Shown in pieces: positions 1-12,579 of a stretch of 64,000 bases of DNA. Position 1 is the stretch's first letter. Each line of letters begins with the position of its first letter. The notes beneath the pieces were generated by a model. The model searched no databases. It worked only from the letters and a program-made list of their open reading frames with translations, and was not told the DNA's origin. The DNA comes from Anaspis maculata (Eukaryota; Arthropoda; Insecta; Coleoptera; Scraptiidae). The translations under genes and the position numbers were made by a program. The DNA lies in contig OX421965.1 in the NCBI GenBank assembly GCA_949128115.1, positions 11,315,420 through 11,379,419 of the forward strand, given 5' to 3'.

Positions 1-411
1 CATACTACGTCTTCGTCGTCTTCTTAAAAGAAATCTGCGGACCTGACTCTCTTCAGTTAGCGATCCCGTCCTCCGTCTTTTCACGGTGCTTCTTTTCTTT
101 AGTTTTCGTTTTTCAATGTGTTTCATGACTTCCTCCTCGATTTCATGGATCATGACATACATGTAGCATTCCTTGAATAAAAATTGTTGAGGATATTGTT
201 TAGTCACAGACTTTTTCATTTCTAACAACTCAAACAGTACCTAGGTAAATGAGCTTTAGTGTGAAAACCGACATCTCGAATTGAACTAAGAAATGGAAAC
301 ACGAATTTACGGGTCAACAATGATAATTTCGGGTTTTTCTGCGAAAGCAACACTTTGTTTGGGTTGTACACAGGCATGATGTAGCATTTAGAATCAAACT
401 TAGTTCAGCTT
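1..411. other. No recognisable feature
   Basis: AT-rich sequence without a convincing open frame, repeat terminus or splice-bounded exon. It precedes the first foldback element. Confidence 0.5.
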
Positions 412-412
412 A

Positions 413-859
413 AAGGAGGACTGTGGGTAAAATTTTGTGTTAATTTTAAAATTTATTATAGCTGCGGGATGGCTTTAGTTGATTTTTAGTCAAAATCGCA
501 TCCAAAAATTCACAGCCGTTACGAAGTTATCGTGAATTTTGTGGGCTGATTATGACGTCATACTGCGTACCGGAAAGGACAGGTCGGCAGGCCAAGGCAC
601 CACAACAATTACTAGACCTTTATAAAATGAAACAAGTTTACCAAACGGTAGACGCAGGTCATTTGACTTTAATTTCAAAGTACGGTGAACCAAATTTCAG
701 TAGACATTTTTAAAACATAATTAAAGATCGACTCTATCTGTCAGTGAAATAAAGCGGCAACATGGCGAAATCGCGAAGCGAAAAATCAACTAAAGCCATC
801 CCGCAGCTATATAAATTTTAAAATTGACACAAAATTTCACCCACAGTTCCCCTTCAAGA
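413..859. repeat. Short foldback (MITE-like) element
   Basis: The left arm, about 413-499, is repeated in inverted orientation at about 780-859. Both arms contain the block ATAGCTGCGGGATGGCTTTA and then TTTTAAAATT and TTTTGTGT. The loop of roughly 280 bp has no coding frame. The outer ends are not sharp enough to call a target duplication, so the superfamily is unknown. Confidence 0.75.
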
Positions 860-952
860 TACAGCTTGACGAAAAGAACAACATCCGCCGTCCAACTTGG
901 TTTTCAATTATGAAGATGTCGGGTTTTGCACCAAAGCGCCTTATGTTGAGTT

Positions 953-2299
953 TGGGGGCATAGGGTCGCAAAAGGTCTTGCCGTGTGCAGCTTCGTGAGG
1001 CTATATAGGGATGTGTGCCAATCGATTTTTGGACCATCAAGGAATGTGAAAAATTATGGTGGAACATTGGGATCTGCTGCAGGCACATATGGTGGAGGCG
1101 CCAAAAAGAGTCCCGCTCGTTAACAAAAAAATGCATGTAGCTTTTCCATTTCACAACGGATCTTGACATTTGTAACGTCAATCTGTAGAGGAAAAAATCG
1201 TCTTGGTATCCCATACCGTTTTTTGGGAAAAATATCCTCTTAAGCTGTCATAGTATTCGAGTTCTTTTATGCAAAAATACGGGATTTTTCCAAAGTTTTT
1301 GGATCTTTTTGATATTTAACATTTTGATAGATTTAGGTTTGACCCTCTTGAATTTCCACCTTTCAACTTTCAATTTCCATCCGTAACGCCGCCATATTGA
1401 AAAAATGGCGCCCGAAAAACACATTTCTGACATTATCTCAAATTTAGTCAACGTGAGGTCAAAAATGTTATAAGGATATGAAAGCTTATTCAATTATCTG
1501 TCATTTGACATCTTAACCATCTCTATGCGACTTGCGGTGCTTGAGATATAGCTTCTGGAAACATTGAATTTCGCTATTCCAACACCAATTTCACCTCCGA
1601 GTACACTCTGTGAATCTCTGAAACGATAGTGATTCATCTTCCGTAACTAATAGCGAAGAGCTGTCGACGGTGGACTTGGTTGTGACATGTGGATGGAGCA
1701 AAGTAGGTATAGACGTGGTGTTGGAATATCGAAATTCAATGCTTCTAGAAGCTATATCTCGAGGACCGCAAATCGCATAGAGATGATCGAGATGTCAAAT
1801 GACAGATAATTGAATAAGCTTTCATATCCTTATAACATTTTTGACCTCACATTGACTAAATTCGAGATATTGTCAAGAATGTGTTTTTCGGCCGCCATTT
1901 TTCCGATATGGCGGCGTTACGGATGGAAATTGAAAGTTGAAAGGTGGAAACTCAAGAGGGTCAAACCTAAATCTATCAAAATGTCAAATATCAAAAAGAT
2001 CCAAAAACTTTGAAAAAATCCCGTATTTTTGCATAGAAGAACTCGAATACTATGACAGCTTCAAAGGATATTTCCCAAAAAAATGGTATGGGATACCAAG
2101 AGGATTTTTTCCTCTACAGATTGACGTGACAAATGTTAAGATCCGTTGTGAAATGGAAAAGCTACATGCATTTTTTTTGTTAACTAGCGGGACTCTTTTT
2201 GGCGCCTCCACCATATGTGCCTGCAGCAGATCCCAATGTTCCACCATAATTGTTCACATTCCTTGATGGTCCAAAATCGATTGGCACCATATCCCTATA
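953..2299. repeat. Large palindromic foldback element, related to the 29.5/34.6 kb arms
   Basis: The sequence from about 1001 to 1596 recurs inverted from about 1713 to 2299 around a unique centre of about 115 bp. Landmarks in both arms are GGTGGAGGCGCCAAAA (or its complement) and the stretch from 1370 to 1500 mirrored at 1808-1940. The mirrored open frames in the arms are a by-product of the symmetry. The left part from about 953 matches in sequence the region starting near 29500. The right arm is cut at 2299, exactly where a TA/CAGGGTGG element begins, so the second element inserted into the first. Confidence 0.85.
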
Positions 2300-3330
2300 C
2301 AGGGTGGTGAAAATTTCGATGCTCACCATTGGTATCGGTAAGAGATACGGGGTCGGGTAGATTAGAAAAAAGTTGCGCATTTTTGTGGCGATTGAGAATC
2401 TGAAAAGAAACTTTGAATATTTTGATTTGTTTACGATTTATCATGAAAAAACTGAAAATTTTGAATTCAGAAATTATTTTTCATCTTTCCAACCATCCAA
2501 GCTATTTAAATCAAACTTGGTAGTTTTATGTTTTTGATCACTCCGAGTCGATCAACGTTGACAGAAATTTTCCAGGCCTTCTTGATGTCAAACTATGATA
2601 GTCAACTTTTGTTTTTCTTATGGCCGCCATATTGGATTTTTGCACTAATAGATAGAGAAAGAAATTAGCTTTCCGAATTAGTCCTACTTCCGATTCATCC
2701 TACTGCTGAAGCGCTCTCGGTGGCTAAATGAGCGGTTTCACTTTTTCCGGTGTGTTGATTGAGCAGTAGCATGTCTGCGGGGTTGCAGAATTCGTGGCAA
2801 AATGAACGGTGGCGGTTTCTCCGGTGGGATGTTTTAATGGTAGGTTTGATTTCTCGGTGGGCTGTTGCATAGGGACTCGGAATTATTTCTTTTTAACCGC
2901 AAAGAATCGCACTGGCGTGGTAGTAAGTGCTATCAAGGGCTTCACTACAGTCATGTGGTTTCATTGCGGTAAGTCAGACGGCGATGCAAAATAGATTATT
3001 GAAAAGTGGCTGATTTTGGGTCCTTCGGCACCAACTTTTCGAGGTGGAGGACCGAGCGGCGACTTACCGAATTCGAAAACTCAGTATGTTAATCAGGATA
3101 CAAAACCGTACCAGACGGCAAATTTTCGACTCTCCGCGACCTTTTGCAAGGTAGAACCTACCCATTGCCTGGACTAATAGCTTGAATGGTTGGAAAGATA
3201 AACAATAATTTCTGAAATCAAAATTTTCATTTTTTTCGTGATAAATCGTAAACCAATCAAAGTATTCAAAGTTTCTTTCCAGATTCTCAATCGCCACAAA
3301 AATGCGCAACTTCAAATACGCTTCAATGAG
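2300..3330. repeat. CAGGGTGG-terminated foldback element, interrupted copy
   Basis: The segment 2300-2679 matches the left arm of the intact element at 32227-33699. It starts with CAGGGTGGTGAAAATTTCG after a TA. Parts of the same arm return inverted at about 3176-3330. In the intact copy the arms are continuous with a different centre, so here the interior was replaced by about 500 bp of unrelated sequence (2680-3175). That insert contains no gene I recognise; it ends with TGCCTGGACTA, which resembles the TAGNCCAGG ends of other elements in this window. Confidence 0.75.
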
Positions 3331-3697
3331 GCACTCATTCCAAGCCGAAGATCAAGTTATCAGTTTGACGTAATTCCAAGGGGGCTTCTCAAGATCTTGG
3401 TGGGCAAAGTAAAATCTACGCTCAAAAGATTTCGAGATTTCTACCAACGAGACACCTCGGGGTTTTAATAGTCCAGCACGATCGGGTTGATGTGACGATA
3501 CCAACTTTGAGCAAGCTTGTGCAACTGTAAGCAATCAAGTCGGAATCGACGCGTGAAAATTTCAAGGAGGCTTTGATGCCCCCAAACTAACATTTATCAG
3601 CTAGTCCATTTGATTCCTTGAGACCTTAATGTCCGGTTGCAGGAACATGATAGCTAATTTTGCTGCGTAGCAAATTGAATCGGGTTGCAGGAACAGG
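3331..3697. other. No recognisable feature
   Basis: Unique-looking sequence between two elements. No supported exon, RNA gene or repeat terminus was seen. Confidence 0.4.
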
Positions 3698-6600
3698 TAG
3701 TCCAGGAATTTTAGTCAATATACAGCTTGTACCCGGAAGTAATTAACGTAAATCTGAAAATTTGCAGGATTGTAGTTTTGGTCTAGGAGAGCACGTACAA
3801 GAAAGTCCCCTACTCTCCCTCGTCGGCTTCCCTGTTTTTTTGGTGCAAGAAGGGACTAAGTCACTAAAATTGGTGATCTGTCTATAGACTGCAGTAAAAT
3901 GGTTGTTGTTGGTCCAATTGGTATCGAAATGATCATAAAAGGTTCAGAGAAGCATATCCGTTCGTATTTGAGATGCTTCAATGCTTATTAAGTACATAAT
4001 TTTCCGACCTGGTGCTGTCAAAATTCAAGAAATTAGTTTTTTCCGAAATTACGCCATGGTGGTTATATAAAGACTCGGGGGTGAAATGTAAGGATAAACA
4101 TTTTTCGTCATACTTTGGGCTTTCCATTGGTATGTCTACGTTTTCTCTAGCGTCACCCGTTACGGAGCTACAGGGCTGTAATGAGAATGTTGCTCAACAT
4201 TTTATGCATTTTACAAAAGTTGTTGTTGATATGGCATCTTTTTCACTCACCTCCAGCAATCTCTGCTGGTAATAATGACAATGTAAATGATGAAATATGG
4301 AAGAGCATGAACATACAACAAGACAGGAAAGACGTTGAGTCAGCTGTTGAAGTGGAAGCTTCATGTGACTCACATTTCGTCACCGAGAATGATCAAATAC
4401 GGGTGATCAACCCGCTGATCACGTACGTCCTGCGCTCGATGTTATGTTATGGCAGACAAAGGCGTTTGCGGTTTTTGTAAGTCGCCTCTTGAAGATGAAA
4501 ATATAATGGTTCAGAGTGGGCTATCAACTTTGCTGCGTGCTAGTGTGGAAAGAGGAGGCACCGAAAATGAAGACGTTCTCAAAGATCTCGTGGAGAGAAA
4601 TGTATCTATCAGGCTACATCTAACATGCAGGTAAGTGCTATAATATTCGCTAGTTCTGGAGGAATGATGCAAGAAGCCCAAGATGCTGATGTTTTAGTCA
4701 CATCGTAGTGGCCTTCTCTGCCTGCATGAAGGTGTGTGATTGTTTGGAAAAGATGACTGGGATGAAAGGAGAATCCTCAGAGCAGCACGTTGAACTAAGG
4801 GACACTCACCGGAAGCGCGATGCACGAGACGTCAACACTTCCAAAGCCTGGCTGCAAGACCACCCTCCGTGGTCTACAGAACTACAAAGTCAAATCGTTT
4901 TCGCTCTCTGGCTTCTGGGATTGCTGGCGACGACACTACTTAGTGCGACAGAGCCAAAGCTTCAGGTGAGGCAGCCGTCAAGATTTTGCCTGGAAAATTG
5001 TTTGGGGATGTGAAGCTCTCCAGGAAACATCGAGTAAAGCTCGGAGTAAAGCTGCTTTCATCAGTTCGGGGTGACATTGTTGTCCGCGATAAAATCGTTC
5101 CTGTAAACCCTCAGCAACTCTTCACGCGGATAGTTTGCGTGATGAAATCTGAGGAAGACTTGAAAGAGTATCTCAGTTTCGAACTCTTTTCAAGGCCACC
5201 TGCTCTCTTCGATGAGGTGTCAATGCGGAAGACTGCAAAATCAGTTCTTCAACAGATTTTTTCAAGTACCTATTACACCTCAAGAACTTGGTGACAGTGG
5301 AACTCGTTGGAGTGTAGTCGACAGTCGACGGTGGTTACCTACTTCATGCACTTGTTTGGCCTCGTCCCGCCACTTTTGGACAAATAGCCCAGGCATACGT
5401 AAGGTTTGTTCAGAAACGATTTGGATCATCTGTTACTGTTGGTGTTCGATGGGCATGAACAGAACTCAACAAAGGCTCAAGAACAAAAACGTCGTTATTC
5501 TGAGCGGGCACCCATACATGTAGTTTTTGACAGAAACACATGAGTGGCGACTAACCAGTCAGAGTTCTTGAGCCACGTGCAGATTAAAAGGCGTCTTATT
5601 AGTTTACTCTCAGGTTATTTTCAAAATGCTGGAGTTACTGTCGTTCGAGCTGCAGCAGATGCGGACTCCTTGATTAATTGTCAGAACAGCTTTCGGCATG
5701 GATGTGCCAGGACAGCAAGTTACCGTTATTGCCCAGGACATGCCTATGTAGCCCGTGCTAGAGATGACACCCGAATCTTAATGCTAAGTCCAGCCACAGG
5801 CAGTTCAAGTGGACGAGTATTCAAGATGCAGGAGATCCAGAAAAGTCCTGATAAAATGAACAAGTCCGTCCTCTTTTGCCATGCCATCATAACAGGATGC
5901 GACACCACGTCAGCTCTGTATCAAATGGGAAAGCAGAAGGCGTGCGGAAGCTCATGGAGAAAATACCAGAGCTACAGGAATGCTCCACGGTCTTCTCAAA
6001 TCCCGCATCTAGCAAGAGGGCTGTGGCCACCGCTGGGGAAAGATTTATCGTGGCTCTATATGAAAGCAGTGAGCTGGACACTTTGAACCAGCTACGAGTA
6101 TTTCTATACAACCAGAGCGTAGCGAAGCAGCCGGTGACATCTTCCTTCGATTTGGCGAGCCTTCCACCAACAAGTGCCGCCTGTGAACAGCATTCGTTCC
6201 GCGCATACTTCCAGGTAACGACGTTAGGCAGAATGTGGGGATTGCATCTCTCAAAAAGCTTGCAGTAGGTACGGTACTAATGTGCTTGTTTTCTTTACAA
6301 GTCCATCAGTGGCTAGACGTTAACCTCAACCCAGAGATCTAGGGCTGGAAATCTGGACTCCAGGGTCTGTTTTCAGTTACCACCAGAAGGCAGCCAGCTC
6401 CTGATAGCCTGCTACGGCTAATTTCATGTGCCTGCAAGATTGACTGCGGTGCCCGGTGTGAGTGCAGGAACTCAAGTCTTGCCTGCAGCATCATGTGCAA
6501 GAGCTGTGAAGGATCCAGCTGCACGAACAGTCAGTCAGTAGATATGGATGATGATCCGGATGACCCCACTTCCAATTAGAATAAGAATCTTAATTTTCTA

Positions 6601-7269
6601 CCCGAATTAAGTAAAATTCCAAAGAAAGTTCGAGCTCAATTCTAATTAAAAATCTTATAGAACAACAATAATACTTTGAAAATGCCTTGTGTCTCTTATC
6701 AGGTCCTTTAGGATCGGTGAGGCTAGTTGTGTCTCTACCACTGAGCGCAGGATGCGCGCTTTACGTAGGCAGCGTTACTGCGCGGCGACACTCGGAGTGG
6801 CGTAGCTCTGTAACGGGTGACGCTAGAGAGAACGTAGACATGCCAATGGAAAGCTCAAAGTATGACAAAAAATATTTATTGGTGTACATTTCACCCTCCA
6901 ATTCTTCATATAACCGCCAAGGCGTAATCTCGGAAAAAATCTAATTTTTTGAATTTTGACAGCACTAGGTCGGCAAATTATGTACATAATAAGCATTGAA
7001 ACATCTCAAATACGAATGGATATGCTTCTCTGAACCTTTTTGGATCATTTCGATACCAATCGGATCAACAACAATCATTTTACTGCAGTCTATAAACAGA
7101 TCGCCAATTTTTGTGACTTAGTCCCTTCTTGCACCGAAAAAACAGGGAAGCCGACGAGGCAGAGTAGGGGACTTTTTTGTACGTGCTCTCCTAGACCAAA
7201 ACTACAATCCTGCAAATTTTCAGATTTACGTTAATTACTTCCGGGTCAAAACCTAAAATTCCTGGACTA
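3698..7269 (+). mobile_element. Long-TIR DNA transposon enclosing a decayed nuclease-like gene (possible Academ type)
   Basis: Terminal inverted repeats of about 470 bp lie at 3698-4170 and 6805-7269. They begin TAGTCCAGGAATTTTAG and continue through matching blocks such as ACTTCCGGGT, CTAGGAGAGCACGTAC and GTAACGGGTGACGCTAGAG (each seen on one strand or the other). The flanking trinucleotides are AGG (3695-3697) and GGG (7270-7272), compatible with a 3-bp target duplication carrying one change. Two other elements here share TAGNCCAGG ends and clear 3-bp duplications (15197-19043 and 56156-57679). The 2.6-kb interior holds the degraded PIN-like/CXC gene. As I recall, the Academ superfamily combines an XPG-like nuclease with 3-4-bp duplications, which would fit. 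The superfamily name is inference; the TIRs are directly visible. Confidence 0.8.
4449..6579 (+). pseudogene. Decayed PIN/XPG-nuclease-like protein with C-terminal CXC zinc-binding motif
   Basis: This belongs to a multicopy protein family common in arthropod, cnidarian and mollusc genomes. The N terminus at 4449 has CGFC, a possible zinc knuckle, and ends in LHLTCR at a consensus splice donor, CAG|GTAAGT, at 4630/4631. Further pieces follow in shifting frames: a helical block around 4990-5270 (FDEVSMRKTAKS), VDGGYLLHALVWPRP near 5315-5360, VFDGHEQ near 5440, ADADSLI near 5660, RDDTRILML near 5765 and HAIITGCDTTSALY near 5880. After them come LPPTSAACEQHS near 6165 and the C-terminal cluster CACKIDCGARCECR...CSIMCKSCEG at about 6430-6520, ending at TAG 6579. 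The acidic motifs match a FEN/XPG-type PIN active site, but a fourth expected acid reads DDTR. At least four frameshifts and in-frame stops (for example TAG before GWKSG) show that it is dead. Full-length relatives are about 1000 residues or more; this spans about 700 codons. Confidence 0.8.
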
Positions 7270-9342
7270 GGGTATCAAACACGGTAGCAAACAGGCTGCG
7301 GCTAAGGTTGTCACACATTTGAACTACTTGCATCTTTTAATGCGTAGGTAAGTACCTAAAGTGTCTGATTCGACACTTAATTTTGAATTTTCCAACGTCT
7401 CCGATTTTTATTCTCCTGAGAAGACCAAGAAATAACAGTTCCTCGAGACGTCGGGTCATTGCCGATCGAAAAAACCTCCTCGTAGTTAAAAAAAATGTAC
7501 TGCGCGGGCTGCGGGCTGTCAAAGTCAAAGAAGCGTCAAAAATTTTGAGGTTGACAGCATTATTTATTTCTTCGAGTTTTGAACAATAATATGCAAATAA
7601 TTGCACTGAATTAAGGCATAAATCCATCCTGCACAGGCTCTCGATCAGGTGAATATGACAAACTGCCTCCGTAGATGCTATTATGTCGATCAACAATTCC
7701 AGGTTCAGGCGATGGGAGTTACCGACTGAAATTGCGAACACTTGCTGAATGCCTCCACGAGCACGAGCCTTGTACCTCCGGCGGAAACAAAGCTGTTGTT
7801 TACGCCAAGAATGCGGAGCTCCTTATTGCAAAGCATTGCTCGGTCAAAGTATTAGTGCTTCAGTGACCACGATGAGTTACAGGAGTACTGGGACTGTGAT
7901 CCTGTGACGAAACTTGAACAATTCTGGGCCGCTAGTGACAATGTATCAAGAATGTGTCAAGGTGATGTCCAGTGCTGATTCAGTAGCTCCAGAACAGCTT
8001 TTGATGGTAGGAAATACTGCAGGAGCCGTTTGCATGAGTAACAGGAGCGCGTTCAGGAATGAAGAGACCAAATAGAGCGTTTTTCCTAGAGCGTTTTTCC
8101 CCAAACATCTGAGAGTGCGCTCTAATTATACCGATATCTGAACGAATGAGAGTAAAAATATAAACACTGACAGATTTTGACAATAATAATAACAACTCGA
8201 CCCAGGTATATTTGGTTTTGTGCCCTTGTTTTACGGTGTGCGAAACAGGCATAATGAATTCCTCAGAGAAAGCTTTATTCGGTAACGCTATATACATGTA
8301 GGTATTTTATGGATTTTCATTGACTACGCGTCGTTCCACGATGATATGGGCAGTCTTGCAGCTCACTGCGCTAACATCTAGAAGAGCTCTGTGATCTAGA
8401 ATAAATCAACTACAGCTGTACATATAGCATACTAGGAATTGAAAAGGTCTTACAGAGGGTTCTTTTCCATGGCACCCGACTGACTCCCGGGGCTGTGGGG
8501 CGCTGACAGGGCCGCAATGCCCTTTGGGTGAGGAGCGGATTCTCAGGTCCGGTGCAACAAGACTGGGGCCAGTTCACAACTCCACCACGTTCGATTATTA
8601 GATATCAATTTATTTACACACTGCATAGACGACGGAGAAGGTAAAGTGTAAGGAAGGAGCATTATGTAAAATTGCGCGCGACCGGGATGGCTCTTGTGCC
8701 CATGGAAACGGCTCTAACATTATGACACGGCTGATATAGACACTTCCTGGAAACTGTCAAACAAATCAGTGACGTGCCGTCAATAAGAAAAGATGGGGGC
8801 AAAACTAAACCAAAAATTGGTTTTTATATCAGATAGGTTCTATAGGTCACAGCTATAGGTATAGTATAGTACTAAAGTATTATAGGTATTTACAGGCATA
8901 CTTCATCACCATAAAATAAGTAAAAGATCAAAGAAACGACAGTAAAATAAATTGTTCACATTTTTTATTGTTCTTCGAACAAAATCAATTTTGTATACTT
9001 GTTTTCCTCCTTGACAAAATTTTTGCGAATGAAATGAATTCGAGTTTTGAGGTGAACGTCACAAATACTTTCAAGTATAATAACATTTTATGGTTTCAAT
9101 AAGAATTGCGTCAAGCGAAAGCGAATCCTCATTTTCCCCATACTGTTCTAAAATTATACTCTCATGCTCTTTCTGGACAATTTTTTCTTTCTTCAACTCC
9201 TTTATGATTACGTTGAGTGACAAAATTTTCTTTTGCCACCAAACCTTTTTTTTAGTGCTCGAATTCTCTTTTTAATGAGAACATATTTCACTTGCAATTG
9301 GCAGATTTTCTTATTTGACTGTCTTCCGAAGTTGAAGGTCGA
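7270..9342. other. Intergenic sequence, no supported gene
   Basis: About 2 kb without a convincing exon. An open frame on the minus strand at 7337-7741 (134 codons) resembles nothing I know and lacks splice or promoter support. The stretch 8460-8760 is richer in G+C than its surroundings and might be part of an old element, but no ends were found. Confidence 0.4.
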
Positions 9343-11190
9343 GGACACGATATAATATTAGACTGGTATTGTAACCACCACTACCGTTGCCGCTGAGAAG
9401 TGGGCCAATATCGTGGTACGTGACTGCGACCGTCTGCGCGAGAGAGACGGGGTATAGTAGACCAGAGCACACGCCGTACTGCATTGAATAAACGGGAATC
9501 GGGCTATTAAGTCGGGGTAGAAACTCCTAATTACTATCAACCTATCTCAGATTTTTTGTATTTCATCAGTCATCACCCAACAATGCCTAAATCCTTATTA
9601 AGTATCAGTAATGACACCCGGCTTGTTCGCAATTACGGGTGAAGTTAGGATTAATCGTAACAATATTTCCCGTTGAACTAGGCTCCTCAACATCTTGTAT
9701 ATTTTCAGTATTAAATATCACTAACATTATTTTCCTCTGGTCTACCAGCATCGATATCCACAGGTAAATCATAGTTAGGGATGTACAAGTTATTGTTTTA
9801 CAGGTCTATTTAGGTACATTTTCAGGTCTAGTAACAACGCCCCTTTTAAATGGTAACTCATAATTACGTACAGCTATACTTTTTCAAAAAGTTTTGATTT
9901 ATCTGTGATTTATTTTACTGATATGACTTCTGTTTCTCATAAACTTTCTACCAGTTGTCTCCGCCTCTACAATATACGAGCTTTTTACCCATTTCTTAAG
10001 CAAATTACTAACCCTGCTCTCACCCATTTTTTTCCTCTCCCAAAGTTTTTACTCGAAATTTTATTTTCCTGGAGCCTAGAGAAGGTCACATAGTTTTTTT
10101 GCTGTTTCATTATAATGCTGGGCAATTGGAAGTTGGTTGTTTTTGAAAGTGGATTTAATTTTATTATAATTGTACAATTTGGTCGGAGCAATATTTTTTG
10201 TTGACAGATATGGTCGTTCTTAATCTTCTGTTGAACAAAGTTTGTGCGGGACTGGTGATGGTTTGTTGCAGCGTTTTAGATTTCCATACCTTACTAGTAA
10301 GTACCTACCTATGTCCAAGTAGTTTTTCGGGGTTCCTTTTTGTTAGAGCGCGATAAGATATACCTAACAAAAATAAAAATCCATTGAACCCAAAGCGTTT
10401 GACGAAATAAGAGCGTCCGTAATTAGTTCGCAAGAAAAGCCTGTCGATACCTCGAATAATAATAATCGAACCCTATTTTTTCGGCCCTCAAGTAAGTTGG
10501 AACTAATTAATAATAAGAATAGCACGACTGTGGCTCATTTTACGAGTTCAAAATCAAAAGCACTGAACCATCTAAGTTTGAAGATTATGTTTAATTTATT
10601 TGGAAATTTTGAAAAGATTCTCGCTTATTGATGTGTTCAAGAAAACACTTGCAGATTTTGAATACTTGAAATTAAATTTCTCAGCATTTACCTGCGAGTT
10701 GTATCGCAAATACGTACCTATGTCATCATCACACAAAGTTGTTTTTTTTTTCTATATTTACATGAGAAATAAGCAGTACTACGACAAGAAAACAAAAGAA
10801 ATTATAAAAAGTTTCTCAAAACAAAATAAAATTTAGAAACATAGTTACAAGATACATAAGCAACAAAAATATGTTAATTAAATAGCGTGGATCGTTCTTC
10901 TCACATCAGCGTCGAAAAGAGTACCTACACTTTAATTTTTATTACTTATTGATGATAATAATGATGCTTTATTAAAATTATTCCACGTGAAACAAAGTAT
11001 TTGTCTTATTTTCCCAATTAGAGGTACATCTTTCAGTCTTCACACCACGCGATTTTCGCGCTCGGCGCTCGCAGTAGTCTACTTATAATCTGTCTCTCTC
11101 GCATCTCTCTCGCACACTGACTACCAAGTTTCTGGACCGTCCCTTGGCGGTTCGCTAGAATACCAGTCTAATACTATATCGTGGTCGAGG
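9343..11190. repeat. Weak inverted-repeat element
   Basis: The sequence at 9343-9370, containing TAATATTAGACTGGTATT, recurs inverted at 11158-11190 with few differences. A more diverged inverted match follows inside (about 9405-9480 against about 11050-11120, sharing GTCTCTCTCGC). The interior is AT-rich and noncoding. No target duplication was identified, so this could be a decayed TIR element or two inverted long terminal repeats. Confidence 0.45.
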
Positions 11191-11850
11191 ATCACATTCG
11201 GTGTGAGGAAGACTGAACAACGAAGAGGGCCCACCACCTGTCAATAAAGTTCAGCCATTAGTTTCTCAAGTGTTTAGTTCGTTTAGCAAAAAACGGTTGA
11301 TTCTGTAAAAAAAAACTAAATAGATTACTCTAGCTTGAAACAGCTGCTGAGACTTCCAGTAGAAGTTTAGGTAACTATAGTCACTTGAAGGTACCACTAG
11401 TAACACCGTACAGTTCACCAATGTTCGCCGAACATTCTGAACGTTCTTGGAGCATCGATGGAAGGAATCCAATTTTTCACCATATTATTACAGTATTCTT
11501 TGCATATCAAAGAGACACCCACCAAGTGAACCTGGTTTGCAATGACCACCAACTGAATCCAATCTCTGTTTTTTTTTTAGACGACCGCTCTCCCAAAATT
11601 TCTTGTTTATTAGCTATGGACTTATTGTTAGCCAGTGGTACATGAGCAGGATTGAATGTCCTCACCTACAACAGTTTTCACGAAAGTCACTCAAGAATGT
11701 TAATATCAGTTTTGAAATCTGAAGACAGAATACGTACATATTTCAGTCGTTGTATTTGTGTCTACTGGTTCTACAGCACCTTTCAGAAGGATTTCGTTGA
11801 GTGATTCAGCTACCCATTTCCAAAGTGTTCTGAGCACAAGACACTCGTGT

Positions 11851-11992
11851 GCGTTGGAGTCCACCCTGTTCTGTTCGTAAAAGTGATCCACTTCTTACAT
11901 GGTGATTCCTTAGGAAGGCTAGCGTTGGAGTCCACCCTGTTCTGTTTATAAAAGTGATCTACTCCTTACATGGTGATTCCTCAGGAAAGCTA
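11851..11992. repeat. Tandem duplication of 71 bp
   Basis: Copy 1 is 11851-11921 and copy 2 is 11922-11992. They differ at only a few positions, so the duplication is recent. The unit starts GCGTTGGAGTCCACCCTGTT. It lies downstream, on the minus strand, of the Cys-rich exon candidates, and has no clear coding role. Confidence 0.9.
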
Positions 11993-12176
11993 AAACATGT
12001 ATAATTGAAACTTTACCTATAGCTGCATTGCTGCATTAATATTTATTACGATAACTCCAAAAATGGTTCAAAACATCCCACTCTACGCCTATGCAAATGT
12101 GACAAAACACGTCAAAATTGAAATCCAAAACTTCAATTCAACTCAATAGGAATAAAATCATATAAAATGTACTTAC

Positions 12177-12563
12177 TGGTGCAAAAGTTCTTTGTCACAT
12201 GGGGTTCTCGAGTACCCGCAGGCTGAGCAGGTGACCATTCGACCATTTAAACACTTTTGAACGCAGTTCTGTTCAAATTTCGAAATTTGTGCTGACTTTT
12301 GTGTCAGATTTGAGTACTTTGACACTTCCAAACACATTCGGGTTGCTATTGGCAATTTGGCTCTTAAAAGGAGCGACTTCCGTCGCACTTTTTTTGGCTA
12401 GCCAGAGCCTAATGCTCCTTCCTGACACTTTACCTTCTCCGATAGACGATGCCACTGGTATTAGTTTTGGAAAACTTAACAAAACGCTCGTTCTTCTAGT
12501 CAAGAATATTTGATTTTGGCATTGACAATACTGACATCCATGATTTATCCACTTGTACCCACT
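12177..12563 (-). CDS. Candidate pair of Cys-rich exons (VWC/antistasin-like pattern), gene otherwise unseen
   Basis: On the minus strand a good acceptor (GTGCTCGTTTCAG) precedes 12563, and the frame reads SGYKWINHGCQYCQCQNQ, a G-x-x-W...C-x2-C-x-C spacing seen in VWC, pacifastin and antistasin modules. A donor AAG|GTAAAG would end this exon at 12434. A second candidate exon, 12291-12177, reads NCVQKCLNGRMVTC then SACGYSRTPC. It ends at a perfect donor, GTAAGT, at 12176. Joining 12563-12434 to 12291-12177 keeps the frame, but the second acceptor lacks a pyrimidine tract. No further exons, signal peptide or stop were located. The Cys spacing is what I see; the family is inference. Confidence 0.35.
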
Positions 12564-12579
12564 CTGAAACGAGCACAAA

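Noticed and set aside
5544..6086. 180-codon open frame as an independent gene
   Set aside because: Its first and third parts are pieces of the PIN-like/CXC family joined by out-of-frame sequence. The family motifs continue in other frames, so it is part of a pseudogene.
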